Shown here: positions 46,411 through 57,771 of the stretch, piece by piece
How the letters are laid out: each line of letters begins with the position of its first letter
Position numbering within the stretch: the stretch's first letter is position 1
Assembly (NCBI GenBank): GCA_013076295.1
Contig: RQOL01000699.1
Coordinates: 1,550,001-1,614,000, forward strand
Reading direction: 5' to 3'
Source: Sanderia malayensis
Taxonomy: Eukaryota; Cnidaria; Scyphozoa; Semaeostomeae; Pelagiidae
Length of the DNA stretch: 64,000 bases
The notes under the pieces: generated by a model
What the model was told of the DNA's origin: nothing
Databases searched by the model: none
What the model saw: the letters and a program-made list of their open reading frames with translations, nothing else
Made by a program: the position numbers and the translations under genes

Positions 46411-47593
46411 TAAAAGTTAACTATGAGGTATGTCTTATTATAAATAAGTACCAATTAATCGCCATACTTTATTTCACTAATGAAAGAATTGAATGATGTT
46501 TTCTTGACTTTTACTAATATTGCGAGTGGCATGTTTCAAATATCAAGATAATTTCGTTTTGATTTCCTAATCTTGTATGTTTTTATAAATTAGTTGTTAG
46601 AGCCACATGAAAACTTTCATGCCGTAAATGCGGAACTGCAATTATATATAAGCACAATTTTTCAGCCATTTCCATCCAATTGACTTCAACAAGATATTGG
46701 TAGGTCTGGTCTGAGGCTCTTGATAATAGTTTCTTTTGAAAAATGGGTAGATATGAAAGAAAGATTAATCCCAGGTTATCAAAGCCGCAAGCAATTTTTC
46801 ACGTGTATTATAATCAGCCCCCACCCCTACACCAATGTTTGTTTTGTAAAATCAGAACCTTGTGTGATCACCGTGCAAACGGGGTTTTGTCTTTATCGTT
46901 TAATGAATGTCATTATTTTGAAACATAATTGTTTGGAGGAGACGTGCAGCAGAAAACGTAAACAGAAATCGAAAGTGCTCCAATACTTTTGGCCATCATG
47001 TTTTTGCATAAACTTATTATAATACACAATACACGCCTCTGCCTTTTGGATGCTTTGTTATAATAATTTCTGACTACGTACGAAAATAGAATGCCAAGCA
47101 AAGCAATATATGTTTCGAGAAGCCAAAAGCTAACATCTTTTACACGTATTTATAACTTAATTATTGGGGTTCATTTCAAAGCTCCCAGCGTCACTTGAAA
47201 CCCACGTTGCAATGTTTTGATTGTTCTGATGCATACTCTTAACCGCACCCGGACAACGAGTGATGCTCTCTTAGTCAATCAAATGCCTTTGTTTTGATTT
47301 GACAAAGCACACTGAACCCGTTTGAAGTATTGAGATTTTTGAATACAACATGTACTGAAAGAAAACAAAGCACACGGGAAGAGAAACCACCATATTTTGA
47401 TTCAGGTTCGAGACAATTCTGACCTGTAATAGTTGCCATGGGATTACACCACTGATCTCAAGCTTTAATCTTTGATAAACAACAAAGGATAGGAAGGAAA
47501 AGGCAAGTCACTTATTGGCCTAGGCATCTCGCGTTGTGTTTGTATATGTAGTGTTTTCAAAAGCTGGTAAATTTCTCTCGATAATAGGGCCAA
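46411..47593. other. Upstream region of dixin gene
   Basis: No gene supported; a 100-codon open frame at 46720-47022 has no recognisable domain and overlaps a second open frame. The dixin promoter is presumed near 47300-47590. Confidence 0.4.
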
Positions 47594-50500
47594 ATGCAGG
47601 CATACGTTCATTGGGTTAATGCACAGCTGAAAAAGCGACCTGGCAGTCGATTTGTGGACGAATTGGAACGGGATATGAGAGATGGCGTCGCATTTCTTCA
47701 GCTCATCGAAGTTATTGGTACGTAACAAAACAATGTTGTATAAATTTTCTCACTGTCTATATTTTGTCGTCAAACCGAAGCGACATCATCATAAACACAT
47801 TGCCATGTTTGCTATAGCATTAACGTTAGTTTCTCTAAAAAAATATGGCATCAAAGGGTTTTAAAATAAGTCGAAATAACTTTTAACAAGGGGTGCTGTG
47901 TGTATCACACTAAACAGAACAGGTCAAAACACGCTGAATAATTCGATAATTAAATTAACTAACCTCAAAGGAAAGCAAAGCAGGTGATTCTTTGCTATCT
48001 TATTAATTTTTTATTTTTTAATAAATATATTTTCTGCCGATTTACATTTACATACAATGGAGTATTTCTTCTATGCATCAAGTTTCCTGTTGGGGTTCTA
48101 TTGCCTTGCCACTGGAGTGATCCTGCTTTCAGCCCTTGTGAGGGTGTGCTGCTCTCCCCATGTCTTCAGGAACCCCTGTAGTCAGTCATCATAACAATGC
48201 CAATATTGATAAGTTGTGATGATAATAAATGATTGATGATAAATATTTTTGCCTTCAGGTGATGAAAATGTCAACATGATTGAAGATCCAAAAAATGTTT
48301 CAGAAATGTCATCAAATGTTACCAGAGTGCTTCGGTTTATGGCTGAAAGGAAAATTAAAATGCACCAAATCAATACCAAAGGTAAACGAATAAACAACAT
48401 GCTCCAATGCTCTAATTTCACCATATTAGTTGACATGAGCATAGATTTGCAGCATTGCAAATGGTGTCAATATGTATGTCAGTTGAGCTGTCCACAGAGC
48501 TGCAGCACCACGACAGAGAAGTGGGGGACAAAGGGAATTTTAGGTGCCACACCCTTTGCCATTAGTGAAATTCTGTGCCACAACCTTATCTACCCCATCT
48601 TATATTTTCTCATTGAATTTAAACAATTCAAGAGATCTGTCCTTGGAAACTGAGGGAAGAACTGGGGGCGGGAAAGTTGGAAAACTGGGGTGACATCGTT
48701 CTCCATCATGTACCATTACTTTTAGCTGTCTCAGGGTTGCCACTTACAAATGCTTTTCTCTACGGTAGATATCAATGTTCGTAATGATTTGTTTCAGAAA
48801 TTGTCGGAGGCAATTTGAAGGCCATAATGCGGCTCATCTTGGCACTGGCTGCTCATTTCAAACCGGGCTCAGTGAGACAGACAAGCTCAATTGATAGCCC
48901 GATGCCGGAAAAGCTCGAAAGAGCATCATCCACAATGTCATTGGCAGCAGAGGCAGCTGCTGCCCTTGCTGATGCAAGTCAGATGGCATCAAGTGCCGGT
49001 CTTTCTTTGCATTACAAGTATAGGTAGGGAATTTCATATGCTACCTTGCTCTCAACTCATCTATATTTGATGGGCTGATTAGGAGTGGAATCTTGATACT
49101 ACAGCTGACACTTACTATCTTGATGTTTCAAGAGAAATTGACATCTACTTGAGATTCAAGTGTTTGAAATAACGGATGTCTGTCCCAACTATGATGTACC
49201 AAAGCAACGGGGACTGAAAAATTGTTTGAGAATGGGAATTTTCTCGAGATAACAAATGTCAACTTCAACTGTATTTATAAACCCTTACCCTGATATTACT
49301 ATAACAAGTTTCATAATAATCTTATAACAGTATTATCTGACAATTTGATCGCTAGAACCATTTCAGAGGACAATTTAATAGTTTAGTTTGCATTTGATAT
49401 AACAACAAGTATCATTTGTTTCTCGTTGAAGCATATTGTGCTGGTATGTCACTTTGTTGTCATGTATTGTAGGCATTTTAAGACAGCACATTAGCAAAAT
49501 GTTTTTCTTTATCATTTTCAGAAGTCGACCAAACTTTGACATGCAGACGTTTTCATCGAGCGAGCTTGGCACGTTTCCTCGAACACCCGTGTCCCGCAAC
49601 TCGCGTTCGACATCACCTTCGAGCAACGCATCGTCGTCGCATCATTCCGCGGGTGGTAAAGCGCGCGGCGACAGTCTAACGCGGCAAAATCCAAAGAACA
49701 TGCGCGGAAGCGCAAATTCAACGCCCACGCGAGACCGCTCGAGAAAATCCAGCGTCGAGCATAGTCGATCGCCATCGGACGATAGACAGCGCGATAGTAA
49801 ACATGATTATAAACAATGGCGCGGTAGCAAGCATACGTCACATCAGCTTCAGTTTGGTGATGATCTTCAACCTTACAACGTCGCGAAGAAGGTTCTTGGC
49901 GGCAGCAAATCGGATCAGAGTTTTTCTCGCTCAAGAAGTCGTTCGTCAAAGTCATCTCGTGCTTCCTCTCCAAATAGCACTACTTCGTTTGATGATCAAC
50001 TGTTAGCCGAGGAACACGATGATATGGTTACGGATGTTAAAACCCTGAAAGACCAGCTCTTGGAGTTACAGCAATTGGTGAGATTAACTGTAGGGTTTGA
50101 CGAGTTATAGCTCTTTCAACTTGTTATACTGTATGCAGTTCTAAAACAGTCGTGCCTCTGTGAGCGGACTATTTTGGAAGCATTTCGAGACAAGCATTTC
50201 GCTGAAGCGATTTTACTTCAGCCCTTGTTAAATTCAGTTTTTTTGGGAGTGCTCTAGACTCATCACATTGCGTCCCTGTGCTTAGCTCGACTCTCGCTAA
50301 CCAACAGGAATGAGCGAAGGAATGAGCAAAAGCACAGGGACGCAATGTAATGAGTCTAGAAGTGTTAATCGTAGACCTAGTTTATGTGGACATGACACTC
50401 AATTTCCCAATGTGTCTGAGTTATCTCCAGATAGTGAGCTGTGCTTTGCTTTACTTCACATTTGATTTGAAGCTATCTGTATTTCAATGATTTTGATTCA

Positions 50501-53500
50501 TGTTACTTTGTCTTAGATCCTAGCTGGTGACGCAACCGAAGATAACAACAATGGTGAAAACATTATAGGCAAGATGTTGACGCATGCGCTCTGTCTTGAA
50601 GGTGGACCGGCAGAAGAACAAGTGGTAGGCTGAACGACACTCATTTAAATAACTCATCATTATGTTATGCAAAACCCCCGTGTTTTCAATGATTGTTGGC
50701 AACTTTGACCGATAAATTCTTACAATGCCGGGTTTTAACTTACTCAATTGCTTTGATGTTGAAAATTCTAATCTCACAGGTAATATACAAGGCCCGTCTG
50801 GACCAAGCGCACAAAGATTATGAAATACTGCAGGTAAATATAGCAGCATTTCTTCATATTTCATTACGATAACATGTTTTGATCGAGACTCGAACTGCAG
50901 ACACAGGTCATTGGTTCGATTCTCTTTGTATTGTATTTTTATAGACGATTGTTTAAATTAGATGCTGATGATAATATGTGTTTTCTATTTTGTAGAAAAA
51001 TCATTCTAGTATCAAAGAAGAAATTATCAAACTGCAAGGCGAAAAGGTAGTTATTCTTGAAGCTCGTTACGTTGTACACATCCATCTTGTTTAAAGCTTT
51101 TACCCCCCGACGAATTGGTATGCCCTGCCAGAAAACAATAATGATTTATAACTCACCAGGAGGCTACTGTTTTTCATTCAGGTTGGATTGCAAGATCGTT
51201 TAACTCAGCTGGAAAAAGCCCTGATCGATTTGAGGTCAGGAAATTTGAGGCAAGAGTTGGCGTGCGACTCGGCGCGGTCCGCGAAGCAAAGTGCACAGCG
51301 GATAATTGATGAGAGAGAGCGCCAAATTGCCAGTTTGCACGTGGATGTGGCAAGAAAGGACCACATGATTCGTAATCAAAACAGAGAGATCGAACAGTTG
51401 TTAGCAACTCTGGCTGGAAGGGACAACACTGAGGTACATTATTGTCATTTTATCACAACATCTATGTTATGTAAGCTTGTTTATTTGTGTGATTTCTTGC
51501 ACAAGTTTCTTGCTGGCATTTCCGAAAAGGGCGGTCTGGCATCACAATTGCAGGGTGGCTGGCAAACCAAAGGGGCCCGGTTTAGGGGTGGTCCAAATCT
51601 TCGAAAAGGGCCCGTAGATTTATTTTACGTTAAAAATCAGACGGCCCGGGTGGCGATCGTCACTTCGCCACCCGGGCCAGACCGCTCCTGCAGAAACGCA
51701 TTCCTTAATCATATGTTTGCTTGTTTGTTTTGTGTGATGTTGTTGTGTTGCAAGTATTCCTTGTCAGCATTTCATTTCTCGTATTCCTGCCAGACTGTTT
51801 TAGTATTTTAGTTTTAGTATTATTCTCCTCTTTGACCATTAAATCTCCTGGGTACTCTTTACTATTGTCCATTTGCAAGCATAGCATCGCATCAGTAGCC
51901 TGTGTATAATCACTGCATCTGCAAAGCTATCTTAGTTTTCCATTCACCAACCATTTCTTTCTACTTTTCCACAGGCAGACAGAGACACCGAGTTAAATCG
52001 ACGGGATCTGCTCAACAGTGGTTTACAATGCCAGATACACGAGATAACTGAACGATTGGAGGAACTAGACGATTCTGAGAGTCAGATTCATTCGCAAATG
52101 GACAATTACAGTCGACGACTGACAAAATACGAACAAACTATTGCCAGATCATTGTCACTTGGCGAGGTGAGTTAACTTTGAATTCATATTCACTTTTATT
52201 ATTCAAATCTTTCTTCATTTGCGATAGATGAGCCAGTAGGGAAGCGTAATTTGCATGAGAAATTCAGAATTTATACGACAACCAAAAGAGATATTTACTG
52301 AAGCATAAAACAATTCAAATAGACAACTCCAATAATCTATTTATGAATGAGAGTTGTCTGATGATCGCATAAGTGCGTGAAACTTTGAGTCACAACAGAG
52401 ATATGTGTCTTTTTTGAAGTCTAACTCTGCAATGAAACCTGTTATAAGCATTGCAAGCTGGAGTTTGATGCCTGTTCGCTGATTCCACGATCGCCAATAC
52501 CACATCTCATCTTGTTTGTTCAATTATTCATAACTTTTTTCTAATCTTTGTTTTGCTTCCATACTTTACCCCGCTTTATTTGTTTTAAACCAAACCTAAT
52601 ATATCTCATGCTATTAACTAGCATACGTACAAAGGCCCTGTCGCACTCACAACAGGGCCTTTGTACGTTTGCGTGGCATTATTTCATATGCAGCAAATTG
52701 AAATCTGTGGTTTATTTTGCTTTTTAGACCAGAGAAGAATACCAAAGATCTTCGTCAACATATGAGAATTTGCGCATGAGTTTTGCGCACAACCACGATC
52801 CTCGACAGCATGCTTTCGACGATGTAGAAAAGGTCAAACCCCCGTTATCCTTCTCTATAATAGCATTGAACTCTGATAAATATTGTGATTTTACGGGGGT
52901 ATAACTGCGCTGATGTGTTATCAGTTCAACTCTCTCCATGATTACATTCACCCATAACTGTAGCATGAGAGATTATTTACAGTGTGGCCGAAACTGAAAT
53001 ACCTTTGCCTTACTTTTGCCATACTTTTGCCATGCCTTTGTCTACCTTTGCCATACCGTTGTCTACCTTTGCCATACTTTTGTCTACCTTTGCCATACCG
53101 TTGTCTACCTTTGCCATACCTTTGTCTACCTTTGCCATACCTTTGTCTACCTTTGCCGTGCTTTTGCTAATACCATTCACCCTTTTCATTCCAGGACTTG
53201 AATAAGTTCTTGCGAACCGTTACCCACGACGATATGGCGTTGAAGAGCTCAACTCAGGTGAGTTTACACGATTCCCTTCAGCCTATTTAGGCTTCTAAAT
53301 AAATTAGGAAAAAGCAATGTTTTCGAGAAGGCAAAGCAATTTAAGCAAAGGCAATTGTTTTTGCTTAAATTGCTTTTGCTTAAATTGTTCCTGACTGCCT
53401 TTCCCGTTTCTGCAAGACCAAAACTTGCGTTTCAGAAGCTCGTTTCGGAAAATATTTCGAATAAGCGCTCGTTTCTTAAGTTTTATATGTTAGAATAGTT

Positions 53501-54428
53501 CGACGATGCTTGATAATGCTTTCAGAACGTGTGGATTTATTTTTTAGAGTGCTGGCCTAACAAGAAATTCAGCGCATCGGTTATCAGCACGAGAAAGAAG
53601 AGGAGATGACGAAGATATTTTTGTTCACAACCCAAGTGAGCATTTTCATTCATCAATTAATATTGCATTTTTTTATTCATTTTATTCATAGAAATTTAAT
53701 ATATCTTAGTTGAGGTTATTTTATCTTGCTCTGTTTCATCTAATTAAATTTTTCTTGTTTTAGAGGAAGCCCTGGAGAAGGCCATGTCAAGGAAAACGTT
53801 GAAAAAAACGAAAGTTTTATATTTTAGAAACCACTCTATAACTCCCTACCTTGGAATGCTTGATAAAAGGTATGTCAATTTAGATTGATAGGTTCTCGAA
53901 CAAATGTCCTTTACACAACACAATCTTCTTGCATACGTATTCACCAATGTTTCCAGGGAGGTGTCGTCGTTCTATTGCTTCTGAAATGATTTCCGTATTG
54001 TTTTGTTTCTACAGACTAGGTGAGGCGAAATTAAAAGATTTCAAGAAAATGTTGGATAGGCCTGGAAATTTCCGATACTTTTTCAAGGCTGTCGACCCTG
54101 ATTTCGGAGGCGTGCGGAAAGAGGTATCAGTATGTGCAGCTTTATATCATCCTATCAACCTTTTAGATTGACAATCGAATCTGCTATCAGAGCAATATTC
54201 AGGTCTGCGATCAGAGCGATACTCAGATGTCTGTTCAGAGCAATATTCGGATCAAAAATCTGACCAGTACCCCGTTTTATCGTCAAATCAGATCAGTCAG
54301 AGCATAGTCTATCAAGGGATAGACTGGCCCGAGTCCTTTGGTAGACTATGGTCAGAGACTATGGTCCAGTAGTTGGCCTAAATTAGCTTTAGTATAGCTA
54401 TATATCCAGCCAACTTTAAATAAATTAG

Positions 54429-54460
<32 letters not shown>

Positions 54461-54895
54461 AGAAGCCAGAACCAAGAGTAACCAAAGGCACGGCCCACCC
54501 TTCCAGTATTTATAATATAAGCTATTTATAACATAATTAAATTGCCCATTTTTCATCAAGAGGTTCTCTTTTATGTTTGTTCTCCCTAACTTTGAAATAC
54601 TTCGATGTCTCTGCTTAGAGCCTGTATCTATTGCTGGCGTCTTTACATTGTTCTGAACTATCAGATTAGAATTTGTTTTATTTTGTTCTTCTAGGTTACA
54701 TCTGATAACCATGTCATTCCTGGCTGGGAAGACAAGATAATCGCCTGGGTTGAGGAAGATAAGGAAAGCTCATTAGCATCGCACTATGATCATCATCATC
54801 ATCATAACCAACTTCATCATCATCAACCACACAAATTAAGTAAGTCTCCGCATCGACATCATGTCAACGGAGGAGCTGAAGAGGACCTCGTCTAA
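47594..54895 (+). CDS. DIXDC1: Dixin (CH + coiled coil + DIX), Wnt/axin pathway scaffold
   Basis: Dixin is an actin-binding, Dishevelled/Axin-interacting positive regulator of Wnt signalling. Fifteen exons: 47594-47717, 48259-48381, 48798-49023, 49522-50077, 50517-50624, 50780-50833, 50996-51046, 51182-51433, 51975-52166, 52728-52832, 53195-53257, 53548-53635, 53764-53869, 54015-54123, 54695-54895 (785 aa). The calponin-homology domain starts at the N-terminus (MQAYVHWVNAQLKKRPGSRF, then IMRLILALAAHFKPGS). A Ser/Arg-rich linker and a central coiled coil (exons 6-10) follow. The DIX domain begins TKVLYFRNHSITPYL near residue 661 and ends WEDKIIAWVEEDK. The tail is unusual: a histidine-rich run (HYDHHHHHNQLHHH) and a final EEDLV that could be a PDZ ligand. 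Within the last exon TTAA|GTAAGT (about 54838) is a strong cryptic donor, so a shorter isoform is possible. Confidence 0.95.
50253..50360. repeat. 108-bp fold-back element in dixin intron 4
   Basis: Arms of 31 bp with one mismatch: TCTAGACTCATCACATTGCG on the left pairs with the complement of CGCAATGTAATGAGTCTAGA on the right, continuing through GTCCCTGTGCTT/AAGCACAGGGAC. The 46-base loop includes CTCGACTCTCGCTAA. Confidence 0.85.
51531..51685. repeat. Inverted-repeat element with G/C-rich hairpin in dixin intron 8
   Basis: Outer ends GCGGTCTGG (51531-51539) and CCAGACCGC (51677-51685) are perfect complements. A nested perfect hairpin has arms GGCCCGGGTGGCGA (51643-51656) and TCGCCACCCGGGCC (51665-51678) around an 8-base loop. 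Confidence 0.75.
52625..52668. repeat. Perfect 17-bp hairpin in dixin intron 9
   Basis: ACGTACAAAGGCCCTGT (52625-52641), 10-base loop, ACAGGGCCTTTGTACGT (52652-52668), no mismatch. Confidence 0.9.
52995..53165. repeat. 21-bp minisatellite in dixin intron 10
   Basis: Seven to eight copies of CTTTGCCATACCTTTGTCTAC with small variants. The unit length divisible by three makes all frames open and produces spurious proteins rich in CLPLPY, VYLCH or STFAIPL. Confidence 0.9.
54429..54455. repeat. TAA trinucleotide microsatellite
   Basis: Eight to nine TAA copies in dixin intron 14. Confidence 0.85.
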
Positions 54896-55489
54896 CAATA
54901 GTCGCTATTGAGGTATATAAAGACCTGCGTTGCTACTATTAGTTGAGTTTCATGGACCGGTCGCTTGCGACTACTGTTGATTCGCGTGACTTCATGCTGA
55001 AGCTTGACTGACAAAATGACGTCACAGCGCCTGAGATCGAGGCAATGCTGGATCGAGGCTGCTCAAGAATGTTTGATGGAACAGTGAAGAATGCACTGGG
55101 GACATGCAATGTTTTATTTTGATTCGCCAACATATCACATAACAATGGCTACAGCGTTGTTGTTATTGTAAAGTGTTTTATACGTTGAGAAATGTGTAGT
55201 CGATCAAGAAATTATAACTTCCATAAGCCATTTATTTTAATCGACAATTCTTGTTTCAACTGGTTGAGTTGAATTGCTTTTAGTATTAAGAATTGACAAG
55301 AGTGAAGTAAAAACATTGCTATTTTTGTGTTTATAGTATAATATAGTTGAAGGTATATTATTATAGTTCAAGGTGAAATCTAAAACGCTCTCTGACAGCA
55401 CTTGTATTATCTTATACTATACTCTGTAGTAAGCCCCTTCGAGAAGAGATTATTTGCAAAAATGTATTTCGAGGTGGGAGTAAGTAGAC
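54896..55489. other. Dixin 3' UTR / flank
   Basis: No exon-like sequence; probable 3' untranslated region. Confidence 0.45.
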
Positions 55490-56665
55490 GAAAAATTCAA
55501 CCGTTCAGGATGTGATCATAAATTATTCATAAGACAAAAATCCCGAGCGAATCCCGACGTTCACAATTCTCGTTTTCGGTAGCTTCCGCAACCTTGTTGA
55601 ACCGAAGTCGAACCCAACAAAAGTATACAAATAGCAACAACATCTGATGCACGTGTGCGTTCAAAGATCAATCACTGATGTCACGACACTCCATTCGCTC
55701 ATTCATTTTCATGTTTTCTTCTTCGTTCAATACTTGTCACACCCTATATTCAATGAAAATGTTTCCTTTCTCACATGACTAAACTGGTTTTCCACTTTTC
55801 TAACTCGTATTTTACGTATATTTCCACTCTGTTATAGCCTGGAAGAACTACCTGCACTTTGAATGCACGTCTCAATCATTTACTTCTCACTCATCTTTTC
55901 TGTTATTCTCACCTTCTATTGATTGTTGGATTAAATTACGTAATTCTGATTTTGTATTATATTATAATTTGTATTTTGTATTATATAATTCAACTCATAC
56001 AAATAATGAAAGTTGAGCATTTATTGCAAAACGGAACAAAAGGGTAATTACATAAAACAGAAATAAAATTTGAAAGCCAACCACTTGCTTGTACGAGTCG
56101 AGTTATAGACGAACCCCCTCACTGAAAATTTTCGAAAAATCTTCAAAATACAGATAATTGCATTGGGGTGGATATAATTCAGTTTTGGCATTTTAATATT
56201 TACAACTCGAAGATTTTGGACAATCAATTGTTGGTTATTGTGGAAACTGAATCTCATTTTGAATCTGAATGTGAATGTGGCTCCAGGGACATGAAAGTCC
56301 AGAAAAGAATGTTGATTTTCAGGCCTACCTAATACAATTATTTGTTTGCGCTAGCTACACTTTATTTCCCTTTTTAAAAATAGATAACAATTGCATAACT
56401 CTTATCACTCAAAGTGGCTTGCTGAAGGTGTCATTGCTACTGAATGAACAAAAATATCTTGCAACTAAAGCAGGACTCTAGTCCAAGATTGTCCTCGACC
56501 GCCATTAACAATTACAGATATACACATTACAACGAGAACGAGAGAATAACGACAATTTTCAGCGAAAGCCTCGTTCATTCGTTCGGGATTTTCGTCTCAT
56601 GAATAATTTATGATCACATCCTGAGCGGTTGAATTTTTCGTCTACCGACTTACTCGAGCCTGCGC
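55490..56665. mobile_element. ~1.17-kb non-autonomous element with ~75-bp terminal inverted repeats
   Basis: The left end (55490-55565) reads GTAAGTAGACGAAAAATTCA, then GGATGTGATCATAAATTATT; the right end (about 56580-56655) carries the complement of these with a few mismatches (TCATGAATAATTTATGATCA, then TTGAATTTTTCGTCTACCGA). The interior shows no transposase-like frame, so it would be moved in trans. Target duplications could not be fixed. Confidence 0.65.
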
Positions 56666-57771
56666 TTCATTGAGGGGGTGGGGGCTTAATTTAAATTTTG
56701 GCATTTCCTTCAAATATTGACACAAAAACATAATTATAATAATTGTTGGTCTTTTATTTAACTGCAGTGAGCTACATCAAATGCTTTTAAAAAGAAATGA
56801 ACTACTTGTTGGCCAATAACTATTTATTTATCGCTTAGATTCAATTTCTCCGCATTCGAATAAGGCCCCACAGAGGCGCACTCGAGAGGGGGGGGGGGCT
56901 TATTCGAGGACTTAAATGAAATTCGTGAAAGTACTGCTGATAAAGTTGTTGGACTAAGAGTTGCTTGATAACTGCAAGTGTAAAACATTTGCTGAGTTAA
57001 ACTGACTAACATCGTCAGGCCTGATTAACAAGTTTTAAATATGAAATAAACAAACTAGGAAGCCGTGAGCAGAAAACAGAACACAGATAACACGAGGTTA
57101 GTGAAAGTTCATTCATTATTAAATCTTTTCTCTTTGGTTTGATGAATAAGTAAATCAAATAATTTAATATCGACCACGTGGTGTAAGAAAGAAGCAGATT
57201 GCAAATACGATGTGCGATTAATTTTCTTCTCCTTTAAAAATTAAATAGAACTATAATTAAAGTTAACATAAGAGTCCAAAATATGGCCAGCCAGGTGACG
57301 AATATGTATGTTTAATTTATGCATTTAATTAATTAGCATATGTTTATCATTAACCAACAAAGAATTGCGCGCAATGTGATTGGTGGAGACAGCCAGCATG
57401 ATTGGCTTCGCCTGTCAAACAATCGAATGTTGCTTTGAAAGCAACCATCGGGTGGGAAAGAAGAAATTTGACGAAGAGTGACATTCAGGTAAGCTGCCAG
57501 TCAAATTTCTTTCTTTATTTCTTCATTATAAATAGTTACTCAGTAGTGAGACGACAATCTGTAGCATGAAGTCGGTCGTTAATATCAACTTGTTATTATT
57601 ACAGTGATAATGTTAACTGTGGTTTTATCGATACGCGGTGATTATTAATGATAACGAAGTTCCCAATAGGCTCCGTTCTCATCTCGACTTTATTTACACA
57701 TTCAGCTAAGATGGAGTCGAATTTTGTTGCTATTTCTGCTCGTAGGCGAAATTTCTTCAAGCTCTGTACAG
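56666..57771. promoter_or_regulatory. PKNOX upstream region with probable non-coding first exon
   Basis: GACATTCAG|GTAAGC at 57489 is a good donor and TTTCTGCTCGTAG at about 57745 a good acceptor just before the start codon at 57772, so the first exon is probably non-coding. A CACGTGGTG E-box lies at 57176. Confidence 0.45.

Noticed and set aside
46720..47022. 100-codon plus-strand frame upstream of dixin
   Set aside because: No domain, overlaps another open frame of similar length, no splice context; treated as chance.
52982..53205. Repetitive 60-70 codon frames (CLPLPY-type)
   Set aside because: They come from the 21-bp minisatellite inside dixin intron 10, whose length keeps all frames open.
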